Shown here piece after piece: positions 11,883-22,537 of a stretch of 64,000 nucleotides of DNA. Source of the DNA: Zygnema cylindricum (Eukaryota; Streptophyta; Zygnematophyceae; Zygnematales; Zygnemataceae). The notes below the pieces were generated by a model, which saw only the letters and a program-made list of their open reading frames with translations, was not told where the DNA came from and did no database searches. Location: NCBI GenBank assembly GCA_037447655.1, contig JBBHKE010003300.1:50201-114200 (forward strand). Direction: 5' to 3'. Position 1 is the stretch's first letter, and the number at the start of each line of letters is the position of its first letter. A program made the translations under genes and the position numbers.

Positions 11883-11901
11883 ATTTCGGGTGTCCCTATG
11901 T

Positions 11902-12532
11902 TAGAGTTAGGTATTGGGTAAATTCATATCGCGATAATTTTAATATTCAATAATTTCGAATATCGATCGAGCAGAATCCTCGATATATCGTACCGAGACC
12001 AACATAAATTATCGCGATATATAGTATTTTTAAAATTTAAAATTTTATATTTTTATATAATATGTTATTTTAGCGAAAAAGACATATTGTCTGATACGCC
12101 TCGTACGACGTGATTTTCGTTCCGTGACTTAACGGTAGAAAATGTAACCGACAAAAAAGTACTAATTCTGCAATTCATATAATTATTTATTTGGGGTATG
12201 GTTACATCAGGTGGTCTCTGTAATAGTACGACCAACAAAATTTCTATGTTACAGAGGCCTCGGTTACATCGCGTAACGTCTGTAAACAAGTTTTTACATA
12301 CGTGTTTTGATTTGAGTGGTTCCTTGTAAGTTGACGATCAAATCTCTAAAATAGTCAAAAAATTTAAAGCCGACCATTTTCGTATGGAAATCCGTACTTG
12401 CGTATTATGTACGTGTACTTCGCAAGTGTACAGCGTCAATGTACCTCAAAGATCTCCTTCACTCTGCTGACTTTCAGGGAAAAACCGTATTTCTTTTGGC
12501 AAATATTTTAGGGACCCCCCCCCCCCCCCCGT

Positions 12533-12575
<43 letters not shown>

Positions 12576-12743
12576 GAAAAAAAATTGTAAAATTTTCATT
12601 TTCGATATATCGTCGATACGATATATCGGCGATATATCGCGATAATTTGAAATTCGATATATCGAAGCGATATATCGAATATCGGGTACATGAAATTCGA
12701 TATATATCGAATATCGGCAATGGGTCCTCGATACCCAACACTA
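11902..12743. mobile_element. hAT-like element family D, copy 1 (~842 bp)
   Basis: Homologous along its length to the copy at 29950-30796 (shared TAGCGAAAAAGACA, ACGTGATTTTCGTTCCGTGA, CAAATCTCTAAAAT-like phrases). Left end TAGAGTTAGGTATTGGG is mutated; right end CGATACCCAACACTA is good. No matching target duplication here, so one side may be rearranged. It contains the G/C homopolymer at 12515. Confidence 0.65.
12515..12573. repeat. Poly-C / poly-G foldback
   Basis: 16 C, then GTC, then 40 G. It can form a hairpin, and the G run can form G-quadruplexes. The second family D copy lacks it, so it arose or expanded after that copy diverged, or its length is a sequencing artefact. Confidence 0.75.
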
Positions 12744-13085
12744 GTCGGTAGACTGCTTAGTTTATCTAAGCGAAAACCTGAAAGTACACCGTGAATCGTT
12801 ATTAGTGTAACGAAGTTATTAGAGTAAAGAAATAAAGAGTGTTATAAACTCTATTTTTGGGTTCAAAGGGCCTAGCGTCAACAAAAATTAGAGCAAATTT
12901 AATTTAATAAATTATTCATCCCAGTATCCAACACTAATTTGGATACGCATACCCGCATTGTAGCTGCTATTGCACGTGTTCACCTAAATCTAAATTGAAT
13001 TAAATTATGTTTTTACGCCTTTATCTTGAACTTTATCTGTATCAGTATATAAATAAGAGAACGTTGTTCGTCCCTCTGCGAAACC
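12744..13085. mobile_element. MITE family B 5' fragment and unassigned sequence
   Basis: 12783-12950 begins TACACCGTGAATCGTTATTA and continues with AGTTATTAGAGTAAAG and TTATAAACTCTA, as does the copy near 16536. No clear 3' end. The remainder is unassigned. Confidence 0.5.
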
Positions 13086-13089
13086 TTAT

Positions 13090-13635
13090 ATAAGCGGTAA
13101 GCGGTGTGTCTGTCTTCGATTTTTTCCGTCCGTCCGCAGTACGGACCAACGTACCGCTAGCACAATGTAACGGTGTCGTCCGTACCGACGTACGGATGGC
13201 GTAATCTTACATTGCCAGTTGTCGGTGTGTAAACCACCGTACGACTGGCATATTCTAACATTGCCAACCGTCGGTCTGCAAAGCGCCGTACGGTTGGCGA
13301 AACCTAACATTACCACGAGTCGGTGTGCAAACTGCCGTACGAATGGCGTAATTTAACGTTGCCGTGCGTCGTTGTGCAGACCGCCGTTCGGATGGCGTAA
13401 TGTAACATTGCCGTGCGTCGTGTGCAGACCGTCGTAAGGATGGCGTAATTTAACGTTGTGCGTCGCTGTGCAGATCGCCGTACGGATGGGCTAATGTAAC
13501 ATTGCCGTGAGTCGCTGTGCAGACCGCCGTACGGATGGCGTAATTTAACGTTGTGCGTCGCTGTGCAGACCGCCGTATGGAAGGCGTAACGTAATGTAGC
13601 CAACCGTCGAAGGCCGCCGTGCCGCTGGCAGAATG
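13090..13635. repeat. Minisatellite (~49-60-bp unit), left part
   Basis: About ten units built from TAATGTAACATTGCCGTG, then TCGCTGTGCAGACCGCCG, then TACGGATGGCG. It continues at 14179 after a MITE insertion. Open frames on the minus strand reflect the repeat. Confidence 0.8.
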
Positions 13636-14178
13636 TACACCGCGAATCGTTATTAGAGTATATAACTCTAATTTGGGTTCCTGAAATTTTCATTTTTTTT
13701 CCTAAATAGGATACATGATTTTAATTTTTCCTTCACGTTAATTAAGGACCGTACAGAATAGCGTAAAAAAATGAAAGTACAATAAGATCTAAATAGTGTG
13801 GTGTACGGTCGATGTCAGAACGTACATAAATGTACCTTTTAAAGTGAAAATTTTACAAAAAAATGAATTAAATCAGATGCGCACGCATAGGATCGTGCAC
13901 TCAAAAAACGGAATTAGTCTGACAAGTAAATAAGTCTGACATGTGCGGAAATGTAAATTTCACGACGGCGTACGATTTCTAATATTTTGTACGAATACGT
14001 ATTTTAATGTATACAATCGTACGGAGAATATTTATTTTTTGTTGTTCCCAAATTAGCATAAAGCCGAAATTACAATACACCTTTTTAAAAAAAAAATCAA
14101 ATTCTTAATTAGCAGCAATTACGGTAAATTACCTTCAACACTATTTAAACTTTGACACTAATAACGATTCGCGGTGTA
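13636..14178. mobile_element. MITE family B, 543 bp, inserted in the minisatellite
   Basis: Starts TACACCGCGAATCGTTATTAG and ends ATAACGATTCGCGGTGTA. It splits the minisatellite. The interior includes GTGGTGTACGGTC and ACGTACATAAATGTACCTTT, shared with the element near 14394-15133. No coding capacity. Confidence 0.75.
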
Positions 14179-14390
14179 ACGTTGCCGTGCAATCGTCCGC
14201 AGTACGGACCGCCGTACCGCTGGCGCAACGTGACATTGCCGTGCGTCAGCAGTACAGATCGCCGAACCGCTAGCACAACTGACGTTGCCGTGCGTCACGT
14301 GACGTTGCCATGCGTCAGCGGTGCAGACCGCCGTACCGCTGGCACAACGTGACGTTCCCGTACGTCCGCAGTACGGGCATGATAAACTTG
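14179..14390. repeat. Minisatellite, right part
   Basis: Resumes as GTTGCCGTGCAATCGTCCGC + AGTACGGACCGCCGTACCGC. Unit variants here are more uniform than those on the left. Confidence 0.75.
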
Positions 14391-14393
14391 ACA

Positions 14394-15135
14394 GTACACT
14401 CCCAATCGCTATTAGCGTTGTGTACACTAATTCCGTCCCGCTTTTTTTTGTTTTATTCTCAAATAGCGTAGTTTATTCAATTTCTTTCTTCATTCTATTT
14501 AGGGTTATATTCAGTACGTTGTCTCTGAAATAGAGTGGTGTACGGTCAGTGTCAGACCGTACATAAATGTACCTTTTTAAGTTAAAAATTACAATAAATT
14601 AGTTTTAGTAACCGCGGACACATGAGAATGTGCGTTCTAAAAAGGAAAAAAAACTAGGTCGTAAAAAATCCCGTTCCCACATATTCGTCCGACTGCCGCG
14701 TTTTAACCGTGTGAATGTACGATTTGTGTACGATTTGTCAGATTTTGTACGGAGACTTATATTAGTGTAAGCATGTTTGCGACCGACATTTTTTTTNNNN
14801 NNNNNNTTCATTTTTTTTTAGTATGGGTTTTGACTGGCAAAAAAAAAAAAGTCTTAGACTCATTAGCTGCCGGCTGGCTCAAAACAGTGCGAGGCTTTAA
14901 CAATTGTCAATTGGCTGGCAGCAAATGCTTTTTTGTTTAATTGGCCTTGAGCTAAAGATCGCTGATTGGCACGAGCGGGCATTGGCTTTTCCATGTTTTA
15001 ATGTTGCGAGTAACAATAATTGCAATTCGTAAATAATGTGGCGCTTAGCATTAGTAGCATTTATTTAGAAAAAATCTACATTGGAATGGATAACATTAAA
15101 TATTTATTTACGATGATTACGATTCGCGGTGTAAT
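14394..15135. mobile_element. Diverged MITE family B relative with assembly gap
   Basis: Left end TACACTCCCAATCGCTATTAG and right end ATTACGATTCGCGGTGTA are weak inverted repeats. The interior shares GTGTACGGTC and CGTACATAAATGTACC with 13636-14178. Ten Ns (14797-14806) mark a scaffold gap, so the true length is unknown. Confidence 0.5.
14797..14806. other. Assembly gap (10 N)
   Basis: Ten consecutive N after a T run and before TTCATTTTTTTT; probably a homopolymer or scaffolding break. Confidence 0.99.
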
Positions 15136-15165
15136 AAATGCTTAACGTTAATAACAATGAGCGTT

Positions 15166-15373
15166 GTAATTTTGTACCTTTTCGGTTACGGGCGAGCACG
15201 GTTAGTCGCTAGAAATCGAGTTCCGGTTAATTTGTTTTTTCGTAAACGACGGTCGGTTAACTGTTAACAATTTCGGAGCGTGACAAAACTCGGTCGGCCG
15301 TCGATTACTCAGATTCTGAAAAAAAAAAAACGGTCAGTTTTGGGTATGATTTTTTTTTACTTTTGCGACCTCT
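15166..15373. mobile_element. Truncated inverted copy of the hAT element
   Basis: The reverse complement of the first ~200 bp of the hAT family (GGTTACGGGCGAGCACGG ... TTTTGCGACCTCT), ending at its terminal repeat. Lies head-to-head with the complete copy that follows. Confidence 0.65.
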
Positions 15374-15408
15374 ACCGTGTATCGCTATTGCTGTTAATGA
15401 ATTTTTTG

Positions 15409-16236
15409 CAGAGGTCGCAAAAGTCAAAATTTTACATAACCGAAACCGACCGTTTTTTTTTTTCAAAATCAGAGTAGCCGACGCCCGACCGAGTTATGTC
15501 ACACTCCAAAATTGTTAACCGTTAACTGACCGTGGTTTACGAAAATAAAAGTTAACTGAAACTCGATTTCTTGCGACTAACCGTGCCCGCCCGTAACCAA
15601 AAAATTACAAAATTATCTAATGTACGACGTATGAATAAGCCAATAATTACAATTTGTCGCGTTCCCTTAGATTTGCGAAATGAATAGTGTACTACACCGT
15701 GAATCATTATTAGTCTTATGTACTCTATATCGACACCCCAAAATTTTGACATTGATACCTTAAATAGAACAAATTATACTATTTAAGAACATGGACCATA
15801 ATCTGCCACGTCTCCTGGCACTAAATTTGAATGAATGACGCTATTTTTTTCTTTACCCTAATAATTTCTATAGTCTAATAACGATTCGCGGTGTACCGTG
15901 TCAGATTTGCGACGCTTTGTCGCGTTCCCTAAAATTGCGAAATAAATAGTGTTACTACCGTGTCAGATTTGCGACGCTAATCATGATGTCACGTACTTCC
16001 ACGATACCAAAGAGTACAAAGAACAATAATGTTGGATTGTATGGACAATACAAAATTTTCATTTTTTTTTGGTTTTTTGGTTGACCGACTGTAGCCGACC
16101 ATTATTTTTTTTCTGGTGAATCAACCGACCGCAACCGCCCGGCCCTCAAAATTTGGCAACCGAATCCGTCCCGGATCCGGCGCGGGCGGTCGGTTAACGG
16201 TCGGTCACGGTTTCGGTTGACCGTTTGCGACCTCTG
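15409..16236. mobile_element. hAT-type non-autonomous transposon, copy 2 (828 bp)
   Basis: Same ends (CAGAGGTCGCAAA, TTTGCGACCTCTG) and nearly the same body as 10995-11882. No 8-bp target duplication at the ends. Instead a 34-bp sequence made of the MITE family A start (CCGTGTATCGCTATTG...) is on both sides (15375-15408 and 16237-16270). Confidence 0.75.
15693..15895. mobile_element. MITE 203 bp nested in hAT copy 2
   Basis: Starts TACACCGTGAATCATTATTA and ends ATAACGATTCGCGGTGTA, at the same internal position and length as 11341-11543. Confidence 0.75.
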
Positions 16237-16451
16237 CCGTGTATCGCTATTGTTGTTAATGAATTTTCTGCCACTTAAAACGTCTTTTCTCCGTACGCAC
16301 TTGTCCGATTTTCAATTCGAAAACGCCATTAAGAAGGTGAGAATTTTACCTTTTAATTGAAAACGTGATCCACAGTCCGATATGTGTGTACGTAGAAAAT
16401 ATGTTTTAACAGACAAAAAAAACATTAACTCTAATAGCGATTCACGCTGAA
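16236..16451. mobile_element. MITE family A, ~216 bp
   Basis: Begins GCCGTGTATCGCTATTG and ends CTAATAGCGATTCACGCTG. Inner arms (CCACTTAAAACGTC; TATGTTTTAACAGAC) are inverted as at 3163-3383. Confidence 0.7.
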
Positions 16452-16533
16452 GTTTGTTCGATTCGCGTCAGTTTATGTTTTTGTCGTTTTAGTTCGCATT
16501 TAGAAATGTTGGTCAGTTCGTTTACAATTTTAC

Positions 16534-16690
16534 GACGGTACAACGTGAATAGCTATTAGCGTTAAGAAATTATTAGAGAAAAACACAAATTAGTGTTATA
16601 AACTCTAATTTAGATTCAAGGCTTTTTGTCAATAAAAAATCACTCTGGTTTATCAATAACTCTAATAGGGGTACATTCCTCCTATAGTGT
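16534..16690. mobile_element. MITE family B fragment
   Basis: TACAACGTGAATAGCTATTAG + CGTTAAGAAATTATTAGAG resembles 12783-12950; a weak right end AACTCTAATAGGGGTA is near 16675. Confidence 0.45.
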
Positions 16691-16764
16691 AGACTGTATA
16701 GCCCGTGTTCACATAAAGTTTGAACATTTGACAAAGAGGTTCGTTGGGTTTTCCACAGTCATTA

Positions 16765-16930
16765 TCGTTGGGAATCAAATCTAAGTGTGCTTTTTCGTGT
16801 CAACACACTCACTTTCGCGTGTCTACGCCTTTTTTTGACACTCTCATGTATAATTTTACGAAATAACGAGCAATTTTGGTACAGGTTGACACATTTCATA
16901 CCCTACAATATTTACAAAATGTCTAAATTG
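16765..16930. repeat. Fourth, dispersed copy of the ~190-bp unit
   Basis: GTCAACACACTCACTTTC, TTTTACGAAATAACGAGCAA and GTACAGGTTGACACATTT match the tandem units at 2300-2850. Confidence 0.6.
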
Positions 16931-17104
16931 TTGGATTTGTGCGATCTCGAGCGATACCTTTTGATACATTCTAGTACGTCCGAACTTACACGATTTATTT
17001 ATGTGACGTCATGGACTCACACATGCGAAATATGACATATGATTCCACGACAAAAATGCACGAAAATGACAAAAGAAAAACGGTCGTTTGTGGCTGAATA
17101 GAGA

Positions 17105-17415
17105 CACGTGGCATTATGTGATAAGACCACTCAAATAGGCATTTCACAACATAGTGAACACACAGAGATATAAAATGCATCCAAGCATTAGAAATAGGCA
17201 TCTCACACAGACATTACATCATATAGAATTCAGACATGATATGCATTATGAGTCGTTTGTACAAAGATAGATAAGATTAGTCATAAAGAGGATAATTCAT
17301 CTTTATTAGAAGTAGAAAGTTCAAGGAACAAATTGTACTTTGTGCATCCTATTTTATTAATCAAATCAAAGCTGTCTAAACCTACCTCTTTCTAATCTAC
17401 GTATCTATGCATTTT
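17105..17415 (-). repeat. LTR-like sequence, inverted relative to that at 21145
   Basis: On the minus strand it shares GAGGTAGGTTTAGACAGC-like, ACAATTTGTTCC, CTAATAAAG and GCATTTTATATCTCTGTG segments with 21145-21525. This looks like a decayed LTR of the same family as the downstream copia, in the opposite orientation, so it is not that element's partner LTR. Confidence 0.4.
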
Positions 17416-17485
17416 CCCTTCTGTCATTTTATCCACGACATAATCATTTTATCAAATGATTGACATTTCTTGTTAGTTTTTCCCA

Positions 17486-17943
17486 TAGTTCAAAAGTAGG
17501 CGTTTTTTGGTAGGCCTTTTGTAGGCCGCCTTTACCGTAAGTTGTGTTACGGGCTTTCCATGTGATCTTCTTAGATGCTACTTTCATCAGCGACCGTCCG
17601 ATCGTCCAAATTTGACGATAGCCCTATCGTAAGTTGTGTTATGGGCTTTTCATGTGATCTTCTTAGATCGTTACTTTCATCAACCACCGTCAGATCGTCC
17701 AAATCTGACGGTTTAAAAAAAAAGTGGCTCAAAACTCACAGAAAAAGATTTTTTTGTCCGATTTTTTTTTCAATTTTAGACATGACGTTTAATTCTCTAT
17801 CGATCCATGTGCAACTCAACCCTGTTACTATTTTATTTCATTTTGCGGCCTATACAATATGGGTCTTAAGACCATATTGGATGTTTTGCATACAATAGGC
17901 AAATTGTATGGGCGTACGGTCACCTACTTTTGAACTATGGTTT
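17486..17943. mobile_element. MITE family E (TIR CATAGTTCAAAAGTAGG)
   Basis: Left end CATAGTTCAAAAGTAGGCG; right end CACCTACTTTTGAACTATGG is its inverse. Contains an internal direct repeat (GTGATCTTCTTAGAT twice, near 17560 and 17655). A shorter copy is at 44772-44998. Confidence 0.7.
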
Positions 17944-18171
17944 TTCCGTCAATTTTCTTCCCTCATGTTATGAGAGAAAATTACTACGCTGCATTAAAAA
18001 CAAATCTGAACCTAATTCAATCAATCCAAATTGAAATTCTACTCAAGAGCTTACTGTAAGTCTAAATTTTTACAGAGATGATGTGCATAATTTTCTTAAC
18101 ACATTTATGTGTGCGTTCCATAAAACATAAACCATAAAATATTAAACATCCCAGAAAACGTTAAACACTTT
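17944..18171. other. Unassigned sequence
   Basis: AT-rich; no feature recognised. It could be 3' flank of the exon at 18172-18311. Confidence 0.35.
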
Positions 18172-18311
18172 CTATTTCTTAAATAATCTTTGGTTTTTAG
18201 GTTTCACTATTTTTTCAAGGCATTGTTGCGCAACAATGACATTTTGGAAAGCTTCAATAATTCGTCCTCGAGAGGCTTCGATTTCTGTTTCGTTGCACGC
18301 CTGTTTTAATT
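18172..18311 (-). CDS. Candidate 3'-terminal exon of an unknown gene
   Basis: On the minus strand a T-rich tract and CAAATTCCAG acceptor precede an open frame (phase 1) reading LKQACNETEIEASRGRII then EAFQNVIVAQQCLEKIV, and a stop. It is amphipathic and helix-like, with a basic end (KPKNQRLFKK). I do not recognise a family. Upstream exons were not found; a copia remnant occupies the next 2 kb, so the gene may be broken. Confidence 0.3.
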
Positions 18312-18574
18312 CTGGAATTTGAAAAAAAAACAATGAAAACACTTCAGTAACAATGCACTTGTAAAAATTGAAGAAGTTAGGTAATAGCAATGGATATTTT
18401 ACACCATTGTTGAAATAAAACCGCTTAAAAACAGCGAAACATCAGGAAACAAAAAAATCTACATAATAAACATGAACGAAGCTGAATAAAAATGAAAGGA
18501 ATCCTCACTGCGAGGAACATAAATATTCTAAGTTCTAGACTCAAATTTCTAAGGCTTACTAAAGCTTACTTTTC

Positions 18575-20197
18575 AATACAATTGATGATTGGTGTCGGTA
18601 TTCGCGAGTGTATTTTTTGAAAAACAAGTCCGAAGCTCAGGATTGTTTTAGACAATATAAAGCATGGAGCGAAAAACTCCATGGAACTCCAATCAAGAGA
18701 ATACGGAGTGACAATGGTGGAGAGTAAACTTCTAACCTGTTTGAGGATTTTTTGAGGGAAGATGGGGTTCAACACCAAAAGACAGTTCAAAAAAACCCTG
18801 AACAGAATGGGGTAGCTGAAAAGTTAAATAGAACACTAAGTGATAGTGCTAGAAGTATGTTGTCAGATAAAAAGTTAGGAAAAAGGTTTTGGGCAGAAGC
18901 AATGAACTGTGCTAATTACCTCAAAAATAGAGTTCTTACTTCAGTTATAAAAGATCAAACACCTTATAAGAGATGGACAGGTCAGAAACCAGACATATCT
19001 CACTTAAAGGTTTTCGGCAGTCAAGTATTCAGTCTAGATACAGATCGGTCTAATTGAAAGCTAGGTCCTAAAGGAAAACCGTGATACTTATTAGGATATG
19101 ATGAGGATGTTAAAGGATATAGAGTTTATGATCTAAAAAGGGAAGATATAATCTTAGTAAAGCATCTAGTAGTTATGGATGAAGGAAAGTGTGTGGATCC
19201 CTTCAAATATACAAAGTCAGTAAAAATCAGATTTGAGTCAGAAAATTCCGATGACTTTGAGCTTCCTAACTATCCAGGTTTTAGAGAAGATGACATTCTT
19301 GCAGGTACAAATCAGACCGAAAAGGACTCGGTTGTGGAAACTCGAGTGACAACTCTACCCGAAGCGGAAGCAGTGGTGGAAATTGATTCGAAATCAAGGG
19401 ATAGGGGAGAAACCGAGTTTGTTCGAAAGAATTTAGGAGAACCATCTATTTCGGCCTCAGATTTTGAGGGGGGAAGGAGAAGTAGCAAAAGACTAAAACA
19501 AAAACAGGTTAATAACAAGGTAACTAAACTATCTCATCAACATGAACCTCAAACTTATGGAGAGGCGAAGACTTGTCTAGAAAGAAACCGGTTGAAGACA
19601 ACCATCAATGAGGAGATGGCCTCAATTATGGCAGCCAATACTTGGGAGCTGGTGGATTGTCCACCTAACAGAAAACCAATCGGTTGTAAGTGGATTTTCA
19701 AATTAAAACTGAACCGAAATAATACAATCGAGCGCTACAAGGCCTGACTAGTGGCAAAGGGATTTACACAAAAGAAGGGAATTGACTACGATGAAACCTT
19801 TGCCCCAGTGGTCAGATTTCCCTCTGTCCGCATACTTCTCAGCCTGGCAGCAGCGGAAGACATGGAAGAGCACTAGATGGACATCAAGACAACCTTTTTG
19901 CATGGAGAATTGGAAGAGGAGATCTTCATGCGACAACCCGAAGGGTTTGTGGAGGAAGGAGAGGAGAGTAAGGTATGCCGCCTGATTAAATCTCTTTATG
20001 GTTTAAAACAGGCACCTCGACAGTGGAATAAGAAGCTTGATGAGTTTCTTACCGGTATGGGATATATCCGGATCAGCGCAGATCACTCAATCTATGTTTT
20101 CGAAGATGAGGAAGGTTTTATATTTATTGCAATTTATGTTGATGATTTGCTTGTTTTAAGCAAATCAATGGAAAAAATTAATAAACTGCGATCTTGA
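18575..20197 (+). pseudogene. Ty1/copia pol remnant (integrase and RT)
   Basis: The integrase core is visible from about 18575 (DDWCRYSRVYFLKN; RSDNGGE near 18710; PEQNGVAEKLNRTLSDSARS; TPYKRWTGQKPDISHLKVFGS), then the GYDEDVKGYRVYD segment. A linker leads to reverse transcriptase: WELVDCPPNRKPIGCKWIFK, DYDETFAPVVRFPSVRILLS, LYGLKQAPRQWNKKLDEFL and YVDDLLVLSKS (catalytic YVDD). In-frame stops near 18726, 19056, 19745 and 19876 disable it. It stops at 20197 before RNase H and runs into A-rich sequence. Gag and protease are missing. Confidence 0.88.
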
Positions 20198-21144
20198 ATC
20201 CAAATCTGCATTGCAAAAAAAAAAGGCAAAAAAAAAAAATAAAAGCCAAAAATCAAAAAAAAAAAAAAAAAAAAAACACTATTTTTTTTGAACATTTGAG
20301 AAATATCGACTTGGACGACCCGATCTTGTCTCAAACGTGAGGACTATAGAGACAATAAGTAAAATCACAAATACAGACAAACCTTTCAAAGCCACAATGT
20401 AAGAAGAACATTCATAGTTTCTTTTCATCTTGCCGCTTTGCATTCATCTGAAAAAGAACGCCCATTAAAAAATTGAGCACATAAATCTTTATTTTCCTCT
20501 TATAACAATCCACATTCGTCCTATGCCAACACACCATCTTGGCCCATCTGTTTGTTTCACCTGAACATTCACTTGCGTTGCAATCCCCCCAGACGATCTA
20601 GCCACTCAGCTCCATCCTTGACACGTGTGACATCGGTTCCACTTGGCAGCTTGTGATTTGTCCTCCACCTCGACACATGGATGTTTCCATCTTCCTCCGT
20701 CCTTGTATTAAACAAAAGTTGCAGTTACGTGACAAATCCTCCTCTAGTTAGGTTTGGCACACCTCCAAACTTAATCGGCGAGATTTTGATAAAACTACAA
20801 ATGCCGGTCGGTGGAAAAGCCTCAAAAATAAGATGTATGACAGGCAGCGTTTCCAAGGAATGTCGGCCGTACAAGAAATTACCTTTTATAGAAGGTAGCC
20901 TCGGTTGCGAGCTACAGTGGCCGAAGAAACAAAAAGGGTGGAAATGAAGTATGCGCAAATGCTGCTCCATAATTAAAAATTCCGTCAGCTTTAATACTTT
21001 TGGACTCTTCGAAGCTGCCAGGTTTCAAAATAGGTCGGGCGGTGGAAACTAATAGTTTTGCAGGTCATAAAAGCCTGTGCGCACCCAACTTATAAACACA
21101 TGAAAATCTATACACAGCGAAACTTAGCCTGTAGGAACCACTAA
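20198..21144. other. A-rich junction and unassigned sequence
   Basis: 20214-20276 is A-rich homopolymer sequence at the 3' break of the copia remnant. The rest contains no recognised domain; open frames to 88 codons look random. Confidence 0.45.
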
Positions 21145-21525
21145 GTAGATAGCAATGGGAGAGGCATAGAAACAAATCAATAGATTAGACAGGTTTAGGC
21201 AGCTTGAGAAATGTAGTTATAGTCAAGAGGCCACAAGGCGTAAGCCGAAGTGAGCCCCAATTGGAATACAAATTGTTCCTACGGACTAACTCTAATAAAG
21301 CTACATTTTCTTTTTATTGTCTATGATGAGGTTCGTAATAAAGAATGTACAAAGAGTTCTGATCAAATAAAGTAAATGCTTTCCTCTATGAATCTTGAGA
21401 GTATTCTGAGTCTGAGAGTGATCTGCATTTCATTTCCATGAGATAATTGTTTTAAGTGCCTTGGTGCACTTTATATCTTTCTATCTGTCATCTTGTGATG
21501 AAATGCCTGAATAAGTGGTGCAATG
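21145..21525 (+). repeat. LTR-like sequence downstream of copia remnant
   Basis: Shares ordered segments with the inverted sequence at 17105-17415 (GATTAGACAGGTTTAGGCAG, ACAAATTGTTCC, CTAATAAAG, GCACTTTATATCTTTCTATC, GATGAAATGCCTGAATAAG). Position and orientation fit a 3' LTR of the 18575-20197 element. Exact ends are not clear. Confidence 0.4.
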
Positions 21526-22537
21526 AGATGTTGCCGTTTTGTTGCTTTCTACCACAAAGTGCCGCTCTGTGCTTCTGACACAATATACTCAAAAGTAAAG
21601 TTGGCGGGATCGTCGTCAGATTCTGTACAAGTCGATTCGTCGCGTCACGTCACGTCACGTTGTGTCACAAAATGTGAATCGGTAAAATTCTGCCGGTACA
21701 AGTGAATCGATGCCGGTACAAACAAATCGCCAAAGATCGCACTAAATCGAACAGAAACGACAGGATGCTAGACAGAATACAGTTGAGGCTCCGGATTCTT
21801 GTACACAATGGCTGCACGACCTTTTGACAATTCAACAGAAAATTCTAGAGGATTCTGAAATAGGAGATAGGTGACGTGGCTGCATTTCCTTACGGAGTTA
21901 CGGTCAAGGCGTAGGTACGACAAAAAAATCGCCGTACAGTCACGGGATGCGACTGACAACAAATTCAAAGGTAGAATCTAAATAGAGGATCTCGAGATTT
22001 TGCAGATTCTATTAGGCGGAAGAATCTGGCGAATGGAATCGTACTTTATATTTTATACCTTTTCCATATCCACGAGCATGTGCGCATGCGCCATCACGTA
22101 CGATCAAATTTTGTTTTGTACGGATTACTCTCCGTACTAGTTTTCCGGGTGATTCAATCTCCGAAAAGAAAAAAACGCGGTGACATTTGTAGACGCTGTG
22201 TGATTCGTGACATTGTAGACGTCTGGTGTCTAGACATCGTCGACATCATGCGCATTTGTGACAACTGTCGACGGCACCAATTCGGAAACTTTTGGCCATG
22301 ATTTTTTTTTTTTTTTTTGTCTTTTATCTTCCGGCTTGTCGCCCAATTCCGTACACATAGTCACGAGGAAAGGGAGCGGAGAGAGGAAATGGGGGATGGA
22401 GGGAGAGAGCCATCATCGGGGTGCACTTTTGCAAAGGACCCGTGACTGAAAGTGGAGGTTCGAGACCCCTGCATATTTTGAGGATCGACGATATTCTACA
22501 TATCGCATGGGCGCCAAAGTGTAAACTTTGGTTAAAT
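21526..22537. other. Unassigned sequence
   Basis: Has a short CGTCACGTCACGTCACG repeat near 21640. The 22440-22537 part may be the body of the SINE-like unit that follows on the minus strand. Confidence 0.4.

Larger units (their letters stand above)
10917..11901. mobile_element. Family F fragment interrupted by hAT element
   Basis: Family F start at 10917-10994 and its continuation TGTCCCTATG at 11891-11900 are split by the hAT element. The intact version of the site is at about 55340-55370 (CCCGGATTTCAAGTGTCCC). Confidence 0.65.

Noticed and set aside
13310-13693. 127-codon open frame on the minus strand
   Set aside because: Follows the ~49-bp minisatellite and runs into the MITE end; composition only.
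7790-14390. Minisatellites as a CRISPR array
   Set aside because: No spacers of constant length between identical repeats, units vary continuously, and the DNA is eukaryotic.
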